A DNA stretch of 64,000 nt, taken from assembly GCF_004762045.1 (NCBI RefSeq), contig NZ_SJOM01000007.1:5729565-5793564 (forward strand). Reading direction: 5' to 3'. Below, piece by piece: positions 36,993-45,440 of the stretch. Origin of the DNA: Mycobacterium sp. DL99 (GTDB lineage Bacteria > Actinomycetota > Actinomycetes > Mycobacteriales > Mycobacteriaceae). Made by a program: the position numbers and the translations under genes. Positions within the stretch are counted from its first letter, which is position 1. Each line of letters opens with the position of its first letter. The notes beneath the pieces were generated by a model. The model worked only from the letters and a program-made list of their open reading frames with translations, had not been told where the DNA came from and searched no databases.

Positions 36993-38569
36993 TGACCCGC
37001 TCCTTTGCCGTCGTGGTCTCTTGCGGCGCGACGTGTTGCCGCCCGATCAATTTTTCCGCTGGACGTATAGCTCAGTGAGTCAACGAATCTCACTCGACTG
37101 GGTACGAATTGGGCGGGTAAGCGCTGGCCCAGGTAACGCTTCAGCTCAACCTGGGTAATCGTCCCGACCGGGACTACGTACGCCGTCAGTGCGGTGCGGC
37201 CGAGTAGCCGTTCACCTGTCACGACGGCACCCCCGACTGCGGGGTGGGTGTTCAGCTGAGCCTCCACCTCCGCCGGATGCACCCGCACTCCAAGGACTTT
37301 CACCTGTTCGTCTGTGCGGCCGCGCGAGTACAGGAGCCCCCGTTCACCGCGGGCAACCAGATCTCCGGTGTGGAACCACCGGGTCGGACCGGAGCCGTGG
37401 TCGGCGACGGGGAATCCGGACTCGGTGAGCTCCGGCAACCCGAGGTAGCAAGTGGCGAGGCCCGGTCCCGACACCAACAGTTCCCCTTCGTCGGTGACGT
37501 GATCGCGCACATGGGGCAATGCACGCCCGATCGGAATCTCGCCGTCGCACCTCGCCACTTCCGGTTCGGTGTCAGGTCCGCACAGGTCCACCGCGTGAGT
37601 CACCATCGTCGTCTCGGTGCATCCGTAGGTATTGAGCAACCTGACGTGCCCAGCATCGACATCGCGCCACTGCCGTAGTCGGGTTGGATCAACCCGTTCG
37701 CCGCCGATCACCACCAGCCGGACACAGGCCGGCAATGACGCCTGCTCCTCGTGGAGAAACAGCACCAGCTCGTGCCAGAACGCTGTCGGCAGGTCGAGTA
37801 CGGTGATTTCTCGTTCTGCCAACATGCGGACAAAGCGGGGCAACGCAACAGAATGGGCGGCATCGTCGAAAACCAATGTCGCGCCGGCTGTTAGCGCAGG
37901 GAGGATCTCCTCCAAACAGGTATCCCAGCCGAGCGACGCAAATTGAAGCACTCGGTCGTCGGGCGTGATCCCGAAAAGGTGACGTAGTGCCCTCACCGTG
38001 GCTGCGAGGGCACGTCGCGAAACCACCACCGGCTTCGGCTTCCCCGTGGAACCCGAGGTGCACAGCACATACGCCGGATCACTGGGGCGACATCTCGGCT
38101 CCTGCAGATCCGTGTCCACGAGAACCGGGTCCTCGTCGAGCGTCTCGATCCGAAGGTCCGTCGAGTCGTCCGGGTCCCGGGCCACCGCAAACAGTCGATT
38201 CACGCCGAGTGCCGCAGCGAGCGCCTGCTTGCGGGCCGCCGGAAGCGCAGCGTCGATCGGGCAATAGGCCGCCCGAGCCTGCAGACTTCCGAGCAGAAGA
38301 TCAACCACAGCGGGTACGTGTGCAACCACCGCACCGATCAGACGGGAGTCTTCATCGTCACCGAATCGAGTTGCCCTGTAGTGCAATGCAGTACGACGGA
38401 CCCGGTCGGCGAGGTCACGATAGGTGATGACGGTCCCGTTGTGCATGATGGCTGCGCGGTGTGGCCAAGCTCGGACGACCGCGGCGAAGTCCGCAACCAC
38501 GTCACCGCCGGGGTCGATATCGGCCTCACGCGGCCAGATATCGGCGTTGGGAAAAGCAGTCTGAGCCAT
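36989..38569 (-). CDS. Stand-alone adenylation enzyme, predicted beta-lysine specific
   Basis: ATP-dependent amino acid activating enzyme, 526 residues. Core motifs: TSGSTGKPKP (171-180), GWDTCLEEI (A4 region), NTYGCTETT (A5), FHTGDLVARG (A7), GRTDEQVKVLGVRV (A8) and SSGKIDR (A10). Aligned by eye with GrsA there is no gap between the A4 motif and position 278. The specificity residues read D216, T217, E220, D259, then V, G, T, M, V and the A10 Lys: DTEDVGTMVK. I remember this as the VioO/CmnO beta-lysine code. The acidic E and D suit a basic side chain. It loads the carrier protein encoded immediately downstream. AGGA precedes the ATG by about five bases. Confidence 0.9.
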   Translation of the reverse strand: MAQTAFPNADIWPREADIDPGGDVVADFAAVVRAWPHRAAIMHNGTVITYRDLADRVRRTALHYRATRFGDDEDSRLIGAVVAHVPAVVDLLLGSLQARAAYCPIDAALPAARKQALAAALGVNRLFAVARDPDDSTDLRIETLDEDPVLVDTDLQEPRCRPSDPAYVLCTSGSTGKPKPVVVSRRALAATVRALRHLFGITPDDRVLQFASLGWDTCLEEILPALTAGATLVFDDAAHSVALPRFVRMLAEREITVLDLPTAFWHELVLFLHEEQASLPACVRLVVIGGERVDPTRLRQWRDVDAGHVRLLNTYGCTETTMVTHAVDLCGPDTEPEVARCDGEIPIGRALPHVRDHVTDEGELLVSGPGLATCYLGLPELTESGFPVADHGSGPTRWFHTGDLVARGERGLLYSRGRTDEQVKVLGVRVHPAEVEAQLNTHPAVGGAVVTGERLLGRTALTAYVVPVGTITQVELKRYLGQRLPAQFVPSRVRFVDSLSYTSSGKIDRAATRRAARDHDGKGAGQ

Positions 38570-38640
38570 AATTTCCTATGTGGTGAGCAGGACCGGTTGG
38601 GTCCTTGATCTGTTTTGCGTGGGCGACGAGTCCCCCGGGT

Positions 38641-40377
38641 TTACTCGACCATCACCGCCTTCAGGTCATGTTCTGGCTTGTCGACATCGCGTGCCAGCTC
38701 CTGGGCCAGGGTGCGGGCCAGAATCTGCATCGGGGCAATTGCCTCGATCGGGCCCCACGGCGCATTCAGGTTGCCGATTACCGGCACATCGCTACCCGCC
38801 GGCCCGATCGAGATGACCCGACCGCCGCGGGCCCGCACGTCCCCGACATCCCTGACGAGCTCATGGTCTCCATGGCCGACGACCACGACCGGGGTTCCGT
38901 CGCGCACCAACGCGAGTGGTCCATGCTTCAACTCGCCGGCCGGGTAATGCCCGGCCCACAGATGGGTGAGTTCCGTTACCACGCGGGCACCTTCGGCGGC
39001 GTACGGTAGCCCCGATCCGCGTGCGATGAAGATGAACCCGCCCCTGGATACGAATTCGTCTGCGATCGGCGGTATGACGCACTTGGCGACCACACCGGCC
39101 GCGGCCAACTGATCCGGCAGTCGGCGAAGATCGTCGACGAGTCCAGTTGCCGCAGCGGTGGGCAGGCGCTTCATAGCTACAAGCGCCGAGATCATCAGAG
39201 CCACACCGGCAACCACCTCACACACGAATGTCTTGGTGGCTGCGGCACCGGTCTCAGACCCGGCCGAAAAGCCGATGACGGCATCTGCCAGCCGGGCCAG
39301 TGTGGAATGCGAGTTGCTGGTGAGTGCGAGCAATGGCGAGTCACCCATGGCGGGACCCTCGACCGCGCGCAGCACATCGGTGGTCTCACCTGACCGGCTG
39401 ACGGCGATGCACAGCTGGCACTCATCAGGGACCTCGGCAGCAGCTTCGCTCCCGGCGATGGCAGTTGTCGGTATTCCGCCGAGTTCTCGCGCCAGGTTGC
39501 CGATCGCCTTGCCTGCGTTCAGCGATGTTCCGCAGCCGATCACCTTCAGACGTTCGAACGGAGGCAGCCCGAGTTGGTTCCAGACCCTCCCGGTCGCGAT
39601 TCCGTCCACCAGGTCATCGAAGATCCGAGCGGCCGCTTGCGGCTGTTCGTCGATCTCCTTGGCCATGTCGTCGGTGTAGCCATTCAGTTCCACCTCGCGG
39701 CCGCGCCACCGGCCGGCATTCGTCAGCTCGACGACGTCGCCGTCGTCGAGTATCCGGAACTCGTCGACCCAGTCGGCGATCGCCGCGATGTCACTTGCCG
39801 CAAAATCGCCGTGTGCGGTGTGTGCAACGAGCAGTGGGGACCCCTTGGCAGCGACGACGATTCGGCCCGTGCCCTGCTCCAGCGCGGCAAGAGCCCAGCA
39901 TCCCTCCACCCTGGCGAGGGCATTCCGCACAGCCAGAACCAGATCCCCGCAGCGATACCGCTCATCCTCGATCAGGTGGCACAACACCTCGCTGTCGACC
40001 GTCGTCGCGAACTCGTGCCCGGTACTGGCCAGCTCCGTCCGCAGCCCGGCCTCATTCTCGATCGTTCCGTTGTGCACCAGGCTGATCTGCCCTCGACAGT
40101 CGATGTGCGGGTGGGCGTTGCCCTCGGTCACCGAACCGCGGGTCGCCCAGCGTGTGTGGCCGATTCCCACCCCGTTGAACTGCGGGCCGGGCCACTGGTC
40201 CAGCAGCCCTTCGAGGGCCGCCACACGCCCCGTCGTCCGCAGGCGGACGACGGGGCCGGTTGTGGTCTGCAGGGCGACCCCGACCGAGTCGTACCCGCGG
40301 TACTCGAGCCGGCGTAGTCCCACTCGCAGGTAGTCGACTGCGGGGCGATCTGTCCGACAGGCGATGATGCCGCACAT
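38641..40377 (-). CDS. GlmS-type glucosamine-6-phosphate synthase paralogue
   Basis: Glutamine:fructose-6-phosphate aminotransferase, 578 residues. It has the N-terminal nucleophile Cys2 (MCGIIACR), an Ntn glutaminase domain (RLEYRGYDSVG, GHTRWATRG, HNGTIEN), then two SIS sugar-isomerase domains (GCGTSLNAGK, SRSGETTDVLRA). The end (EHDLKAVMVE) resembles the conserved LAKSVTVE tail. It is somewhat shorter than the usual housekeeping GlmS (about 610-625). It lies 71 bases upstream of the adenylation gene on the same strand, so it probably supplies amino sugar for the polysaccharide rather than for cell-wall growth. ATG 40377 is fixed by the processed MCGI start. Confidence 0.9.
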   Translation of the reverse strand: MCGIIACRTDRPAVDYLRVGLRRLEYRGYDSVGVALQTTTGPVVRLRTTGRVAALEGLLDQWPGPQFNGVGIGHTRWATRGSVTEGNAHPHIDCRGQISLVHNGTIENEAGLRTELASTGHEFATTVDSEVLCHLIEDERYRCGDLVLAVRNALARVEGCWALAALEQGTGRIVVAAKGSPLLVAHTAHGDFAASDIAAIADWVDEFRILDDGDVVELTNAGRWRGREVELNGYTDDMAKEIDEQPQAAARIFDDLVDGIATGRVWNQLGLPPFERLKVIGCGTSLNAGKAIGNLARELGGIPTTAIAGSEAAAEVPDECQLCIAVSRSGETTDVLRAVEGPAMGDSPLLALTSNSHSTLARLADAVIGFSAGSETGAAATKTFVCEVVAGVALMISALVAMKRLPTAAATGLVDDLRRLPDQLAAAGVVAKCVIPPIADEFVSRGGFIFIARGSGLPYAAEGARVVTELTHLWAGHYPAGELKHGPLALVRDGTPVVVVGHGDHELVRDVGDVRARGGRVISIGPAGSDVPVIGNLNAPWGPIEAIAPMQILARTLAQELARDVDKPEHDLKAVMVE

Positions 40378-40542
40378 CAGACCATTCCCGAAGCAGCGAC
40401 AGCGATTACCGTCGAACCGGACCCGCAAACTCGATCGCCAGCGATGCCTTCGCCTGGCCTTGAGCTAACCCCCGTAAACATGCAATCACTATCGATGGCC
40501 GAAAGCCGTTGGTACATGGACCGATAGATCGATTTTTGGATT

Positions 40543-40554
40543 AGACCGCGGTCT
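40543..40554. promoter_or_regulatory. Short perfect palindrome between luxR-type gene and glmS paralogue
   Basis: AGACCGCGGTCT is a 12-base perfect palindrome between the stop of the LuxR-type gene and the glmS-like start. It could be an operator for the polysaccharide operon or part of a weak terminator. The remaining bases of this 187-base gap show no other clear signal. Confidence 0.3.
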
Positions 40555-40564
40555 GGATCGCGGA

Positions 40565-41449
40565 CTAGATCCCCGACTGGTCCCCGGGAGCGCTATCGAC
40601 GTGCAGGATGGTGCGGGCGAGTGCGGCAGCCTGCGCACGCGAGCTGACACCGAGTTTGTTCAACAGACTGTGCACGTGGTTCTTGACGGTGTGAACAGCG
40701 ATACACAGTTCTGCTGCAATGTCCCGGTTCGAAAGGCCTGATTCCAGCATCCTGAGGATCTGGGCCTCACGGGACGTAAGGACTAGTTCCCTTACCGCCG
40801 GTTGCCGCTGGGAAGCCAGCGCCGACAATCGGCGCAGCAGGATTGCGGAAATTCTCGGCGAACAAAGCGACTCCCCCGCAGCAACGTTGTGTATCAACAT
40901 GAGTAGGTCATCGAGCGATTCGTTACGCAGGTGGTAGCCGGCCACACCGGCCTCCGCGCACGCGACAATCTCGGATTCGTCGGTCTCGGATACGCCCAGA
41001 ACGACTACCCGCGCCGACGGACTGAATTCCAGCGCATGACGCAGTAACACCGCCTTGTTGCGAGTCGCCATATTCAGCAGGACAACACGCGGCAACGTGC
41101 TCTCGAGGGCCGCGGTCAGCGAAGGCACATCCCAGGCGAGGCCCGGTGCCAGCACGCCGTGGGCGGCGACCACCCCCGCCAGGAACTCGCGACAGAGCGT
41201 GCTGTCATCGACAATCAGGATCCGCGTATCCCGGAGCAGTCCCGAATCACCGGCGCTCGTCGACGGCGTGCGCCAGTCAGCCAGTCCGCCCGGTAGCGCC
41301 GAAAATGACCGGGAGTTCGACAAGCGACGTCCGGACCCGACCGTATGGCGGCGATCCACGGCAGCCAGATCGGCATCCGCATCGACTGACAGATCCGGCT
41401 CAATCACGCCGTCGGAGGAAACGGCCGGGTCGGCGGTCAACACGTCCAC
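40565..41449 (-). CDS. LuxR-family regulator with atypical receiver domain
   Basis: DNA-binding regulator of 294 residues: disordered N-terminus (1-70), response-regulator-like domain (about 74-195), and a C-terminal LuxR helix-turn-helix (LTSREAQILRMLESGLSNRDIAAELCIAVHTVKNHVHSLLNKLGV). The acidic pair is present (IVDDS, Asp81/82) and a Lys-region-like segment follows, but the phospho-acceptor position is Asn126 (VVLLNMAT) instead of Asp. Ordinary phosphorylation is therefore not expected. It starts at the GTG 41449. It lies next to the polysaccharide operon on the same strand and is a paralogue of the gene at 43157-44080. Control of the operon is plausible. Confidence 0.88.
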   Translation of the reverse strand: MDVLTADPAVSSDGVIEPDLSVDADADLAAVDRRHTVGSGRRLSNSRSFSALPGGLADWRTPSTSAGDSGLLRDTRILIVDDSTLCREFLAGVVAAHGVLAPGLAWDVPSLTAALESTLPRVVLLNMATRNKAVLLRHALEFSPSARVVVLGVSETDESEIVACAEAGVAGYHLRNESLDDLLMLIHNVAAGESLCSPRISAILLRRLSALASQRQPAVRELVLTSREAQILRMLESGLSNRDIAAELCIAVHTVKNHVHSLLNKLGVSSRAQAAALARTILHVDSAPGDQSGI

Positions 41450-42060
41450 CTGAGCAAATCAGCTACCACGACCATGCCCCCGACTCCGCTCGCTCAAACC
41501 GCCGCACTTCACCTGTCGCGGGGTCCTGGCGACGAACATCCCCTTCTCAGCTGCCATAGGTCACGAAGGGCCGTGGACGCGAAACTAGCACACTTATTGG
41601 ACTTTGCCATCGCGCGCGTAAAATTCAGGAACATCCACGGAGCGACCACCCCCGAAGCAAAGGTCACACTAAGATTGAGCAAACCCCTCCCCTCCGCAAA
41701 TAGCTAGCGGCCCAGGGGCGATACATCCATTGCAGCCACAGTTTCCGCAGTAAGCAGGCGAGAGCCGCGATATCCGATCAGGGGACACCCCGCCGATTGC
41801 ACGCCTCACGCGCCGTGACATGTTTGCCGTCAGACACCCTGGCGCATGCCGTGACACCTATTGACCACGCTGAAATATTCGTATCTGGCAGCAGTCTTGG
41901 CAAACATAATCCTTGCTCAGGAAGTATATTTCGCACGCGTCAATCACGCGCGCGCGACCGCGGTCGCGCCATGCTCGCGGCATTCTCCTGTCCACTGGCA
42001 CAATCCACCGATCGACGAGACCGCGAACAACATCTGCCTGGGCAACGCTTAACAGTGATT
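41450..42060. other. Intergenic region, no recognised gene
   Basis: About 610 bases upstream of the LuxR-type gene (minus) and before a small GAF-like frame (plus). It is less GC-rich than its surroundings. Frames here have no family character. It should contain the promoter of the LuxR-type gene, but I could not assign -10/-35 elements. Confidence 0.5.
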
Positions 42061-42324
42061 GTGCACAACCCCGACTCGGTGCACAGAGTGGAGCGTCCGG
42101 TGTATGAGTCTGATCCGTTGAGTGCGCGGACCAGGTTTCTCGAGGTAGTCCGCAAGACCCCCGCTGCCCCGGATGACGCAGCACGCTCGTGCAAGGCATG
42201 CGTATCGGTTCTCCCGGTGACACGCGCAGGTATCTCCGTGAACGTGGAGGGCATCGGCATCGCACCGGAACCCAACGCAGATCCCGGCGAGGGCGCGAGC
42301 CCGGACTCCTCGGTGACGTCGTGA
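42061..42324 (+). pseudogene. Small GAF-domain-like fragment upstream of the GAF-ANTAR gene
   Basis: From the GTG at 42061 an 87-residue frame contains ARTRFLEVVRKT followed by CKACVSVLPVTRAGISV. The latter resembles the first strand-helix of actinobacterial GAF sensor domains (LPVxxAGISV pattern). The rest of the GAF fold is absent and the frame ends in a Pro/Ser-rich tail. It ends 58 bases before the intact GAF-ANTAR gene. It could be a decayed copy of such a gene or a very small real gene; no clear ribosome-binding site is seen. Confidence 0.35.
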
Positions 42325-42382
42325 GCGGACGTTGACCAACGCAAACATCGAGGGAAGACTTCATTATGCAAGGGGGGACGTG

Positions 42383-43120
42383 ATGAACCGCTATGAACAA
42401 CTCGCGAATGCATTCGTCGGGCTGGCGGACACGCTCGTCGCCGACTACGACGTCGTTGAGTTCGCACAACGCCTCGTTGGCGACCTGACGACATTGCTGC
42501 CGGTCTCCGCTGCCGGAATCATGCTCGGAGACGCGCACGGACGCCTGCACGTATTCGCATCCAGCAGCGAGCACACCCAGCTACTCGAACTGCTCCAGAT
42601 CGAAGCCAACTCCGGGCCGTGTCGTGATGCCTACCTCAACCGGGAGACCGTGCGGGTACCCGATATCCGGCGGGAGCAGGAGCGCTGGCCCGCGTTCGCC
42701 CAACGCGCCACCGAGTACGGGTTCACTTCGGCGTTCGCGCTGCCACTTCGGCTGCGGGACGAACGGGTCGGCGCAGTGAATCTACTGCGAACTGAACCCG
42801 GTCATATGTCGGAGAGCGATATCGCAGTGGGACAAGGGCTGTCCGATGTAGCTGCCGTGGGGATACTTCACCAGCGCATCATTACCCGTGCCGAGATCAT
42901 CAATCAGCAGCTACAGGGCGCCCTCAACACCAGGACGATCATCGAGCAGGCCAAAGGTGTGCTTGCAGAGCGCGGGGGGATGGAGATGGACGAGTCATTC
43001 AACCTCCTGCGCACGTACGCCAGGAAGACCAATCAGCGACTGGCCGACCTGGCTCGCGCCGTGGTCGCGGGAGCGGACACCTCCGAGATTCTCAACATCC
43101 GACCTCGGTCGGAGCAATAG
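42383..43120 (+). CDS. GAF-ANTAR regulatory protein
   Basis: Signal-responsive RNA-binding antiterminator, 245 residues. The N-terminal GAF sensor domain (about 25-165) includes LPVSAAGIMLGD and the SGPCRDAYLNRETVRVPDI segment typical of actinobacterial GAF-ANTAR proteins. The C-terminal ANTAR domain (about 175-235) reads LQGALNTRTIIEQAKGVLAER and then MDESFNLLRTYARKTNQRLADLARAVV, with the conserved Ala residues of its three-helix bundle. ATG 42383 is preceded by AAGGGGGGA. It lies between two LuxR-type genes of opposite strand and may work with them, for instance by allowing read-through of structured leader RNAs. Confidence 0.92.
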   Translation: MNRYEQLANAFVGLADTLVADYDVVEFAQRLVGDLTTLLPVSAAGIMLGDAHGRLHVFASSSEHTQLLELLQIEANSGPCRDAYLNRETVRVPDIRREQERWPAFAQRATEYGFTSAFALPLRLRDERVGAVNLLRTEPGHMSESDIAVGQGLSDVAAVGILHQRIITRAEIINQQLQGALNTRTIIEQAKGVLAERGGMEMDESFNLLRTYARKTNQRLADLARAVVAGADTSEILNIRPRSEQ

Positions 43121-43156
43121 CCCGATTCGCGACCAACGATGGCCCAGAATCCCGGA

Positions 43157-44080
43157 CTAGGCCCCTGGCCTATCTTCAGCGGCCAAGATGGTCCGGGCCA
43201 CCGCTGCTGCCTGTGCGCGAGTGCCGACACCGAGCTTGGTCAGCAGGCTGTGCACGTGATTCTTGACGGTATGGACCGCGATGCACAGCTCGTCGGCGAT
43301 ATCCCTGTTCGCAAGCCCCAGTTCCAGCATCCTGAGGACCTGCGCCTCCCGGGCCGTGAGGACCAATTCCCTTGCGGCCGAAGGGCGCTGGGACGCGAGC
43401 GCCGATAGTCGTCTCAACAGGATCGCCGAAACCCGCGGCGAACACAGCGATTCCCCCGCAGCGACCCTGTGCAGCAATGTGATCAGATCCTGAAGCGTTT
43501 CGGTGCGCAGATGGTATCCGGCCACTCCGGCCTCAGCACACGCAACAATCTCGGATTCGTCGTCCTCGGAGACGCCCAGAACCACCACTCGGACCTGCGG
43601 CCCCAAGCTCAACGCGTGCCGTAGCAGAATCGCGCTGTCGCGAGTCCCCATGTTCAGCACTAGAACTCGAGGCAGCCTCGCCTCGAACGCTGCGATCAGG
43701 GAGGGAACATCCCAGGCAACCCCGGGCGACACCGCGCCATGCGACAGCAGGACTGCGACGAGATAGTCGCGGTACAACGTGCAGTCATCGACGATGAGAA
43801 CTTCCGCGTCCCGGAGCAAACCGCGTCCATCGACCATCGCGCTATATGGGTCGAGTCGTCCGCCAACGGCAAACGAACGTTCCCACTCACGCAATTCGTC
43901 GAGCTGCATCGGAGATATCGGCGTTCTTCCCGGGTGGTGACCGTTGCCGTTGCCCTTCCCGGGGCCGTAGACGGAGTTGCCCCGGTCGGCGACGACCGTC
44001 ACCATCGGCTCTCCATCATCCGTCAACGCCACCGCGCTCTGAGATGACGAAATTGATTGACGAACTGAAATCTCATCCAT
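43157..44080 (-). CDS. LuxR-family regulator with atypical receiver domain (paralogue)
   Basis: Protein of 307 residues, clearly paralogous to the product of 40565-41449: Gly/Asn-rich N-terminus, response-regulator-like domain with acidic pair (IVDDC, Asp98/99), and LuxR helix-turn-helix (LTAREAQVLRMLELGLANRDIADELCIAVHTVKNHVHSLLTKLGV). As in the other copy, the phospho-acceptor Asp is replaced, here by Asn143 (VLVLNMGT). The similarity is very high in the receiver-like and DNA-binding parts and low in the first 70 or so residues. The ATG at 44080 is chosen over a start at 44128. It faces the GAF-ANTAR gene tail to tail across 36 bases. Confidence 0.88.
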   Translation of the reverse strand: MDEISVRQSISSSQSAVALTDDGEPMVTVVADRGNSVYGPGKGNGNGHHPGRTPISPMQLDELREWERSFAVGGRLDPYSAMVDGRGLLRDAEVLIVDDCTLYRDYLVAVLLSHGAVSPGVAWDVPSLIAAFEARLPRVLVLNMGTRDSAILLRHALSLGPQVRVVVLGVSEDDESEIVACAEAGVAGYHLRTETLQDLITLLHRVAAGESLCSPRVSAILLRRLSALASQRPSAARELVLTAREAQVLRMLELGLANRDIADELCIAVHTVKNHVHSLLTKLGVGTRAQAAAVARTILAAEDRPGA

Positions 44081-44607
44081 GACGGTGATCCGTTCAACCG
44101 CCCGGGAAGGAAGTGCCGACCACCCCAAGGGGTGCCGCGGCAGCTCCCGTCACACGCTCAATCGATCGCATAGTCCACGGTCCTCCCTCCCCGAGACGGT
44201 CACATCCAGCACCGTTTCCCAGAGTTTGGCCGATGCTATTCACTTTGCCAATCTAGGGTCAACCGTCCCAGGCGCCGATCGCCGGCAAATTTTGCGATCA
44301 AAAGAGCACATTGGGTAGGCATAGCAGGTCATGGGAAACCCCTGAAGGCATCGACCCTGCTAGCGCGAGTTCAGCAAACGTTCAGTCGAATTGAACCCGT
44401 ATTTTCGTACCCAAAGTAGGTTTTCCGACCCAGCCACGAACGCCGCCAGTCTGGGAATACGCTGCGAACGCGCTTCACAGGACACCGTTCAGCACATCAC
44501 GACTGTTGAAGAATCTCCGCGAGATGCAAAACTGGCAATGATCTTGAATATGCCGAGTCAACAAACCAAAATTTGCTGACACATCAAGGCGCGGTGCGGG
44601 GAGCCGC
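44081..44607. other. Intergenic region upstream of the second LuxR-type gene
   Basis: About 527 bases without a recognised gene, between the LuxR-type start and the end of the ESX-type operon. The stretch from about 44280 to 44590 is rich in A and T for this genome. It should carry the LuxR-type promoter and any terminator of the ESX-type operon. I found no clear hairpin or operator. Confidence 0.5.
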
Positions 44608-45414
44608 CTACATCCGCTTCCAGAGATCGTCCCCGCCGGAATGACGGGGGGCCTCGGGTGCCACCGGAACCGGGCCGGGAGCCGGCTGGCTCGGGCTGGG
44701 CGCGGCGGCAGGCGGTGCCGACGCAGCGGGTGGAGCCGAATGCGTGACCGGGGGCGCCGAGTGCGGAGCCGCCGACGCCGCCCCACCGGACGGGGCGTTC
44801 ATCTGCGTCTCCCGCGCATCCAGGCCGGCTTCGCGTCGGTCCTGCGCAACGTCGCGGTCGTTCTGCGCCGTCTCGCGATCGTCCTGCTGCTTGTCCCGAT
44901 CGTTGAGCTTGGCTTCGCGCTCTTCCTGCTGCTGTTGCGGATTCGGGCCACCTTGACCACCCGGGCCGCCGGGCTGGCCGGCACCCGGTGCGCCGCCGTT
45001 CTCCGAGCCGCCGCCCTTGGCGCCTTCCATGGCCTTCATCAGCGGCTCCATCAATGAGCCGAACTGCCCGCCCATCTGGCCCATAGCTTGCGACGGCGCA
45101 CTGGCCATCTGGCCCATCTGTCCCAGCTGCCCCATCATCTGGCTGAGCTGACCCACGCCCTGACCGCCGGAGTCGTCGGCCTTCTCGTAGGCCCCCTGGG
45201 CATCCGACAGCTTGGCGTTGAACATGTTTTCCTTGGCCGACAACGCCGTCACATTCGTGGTCAGCGAGGCCGCCAGGGTCGGCACGATGCCGGCGATGGT
45301 CATGCTCATCGCATCCTCACCGGGCTGAATCGGCGGCATGTCAGGCAGGTTCAACGACGCGGCGTCCCAGCTGAGCGGACCTTTCATTGACATCGGGCTT
45401 CCCGGGCTACTCAC
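44608..45414 (-). CDS. ESX (type VII)-type secretion target with heptad repeats
   Basis: Protein of 268 residues in three parts. Residues about 1-80 form a helical hairpin-like region with SMTIAGIVPTLAASLTTNVTAL and a YxxxD secretion signal (AYEKADDSG). Then comes a Met/Gln/Gly-rich section (MMGQLGQMGQM repeats). Then a charged heptad array (LNDRDKQ, QDDRETA, QNDRDVA, QDRREAG, LDARETQ) precedes a Pro/Ala-rich tail. This fits ESX-associated secreted proteins encoded in pairs. The GTG at 45414 is chosen because AAGGGG lies six bases upstream; a GTG at 45444 overlapping the partner stop is the alternative. It is likely secreted together with the upstream gene product. Confidence 0.7.
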   Translation of the reverse strand: MSSPGSPMSMKGPLSWDAASLNLPDMPPIQPGEDAMSMTIAGIVPTLAASLTTNVTALSAKENMFNAKLSDAQGAYEKADDSGGQGVGQLSQMMGQLGQMGQMASAPSQAMGQMGGQFGSLMEPLMKAMEGAKGGGSENGGAPGAGQPGGPGGQGGPNPQQQQEEREAKLNDRDKQQDDRETAQNDRDVAQDRREAGLDARETQMNAPSGGAASAAPHSAPPVTHSAPPAASAPPAAAPSPSQPAPGPVPVAPEAPRHSGGDDLWKRM

Positions 45415-45440
45415 GGTTGTCCCCTTCCCGTCGAGACCGA

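Noticed and set aside
41797-42060. Upstream extension of the GAF-like fragment to an ATG at 41797
   Set aside because: The added residues have no GAF character and cross an AT-richer non-coding-looking stretch.
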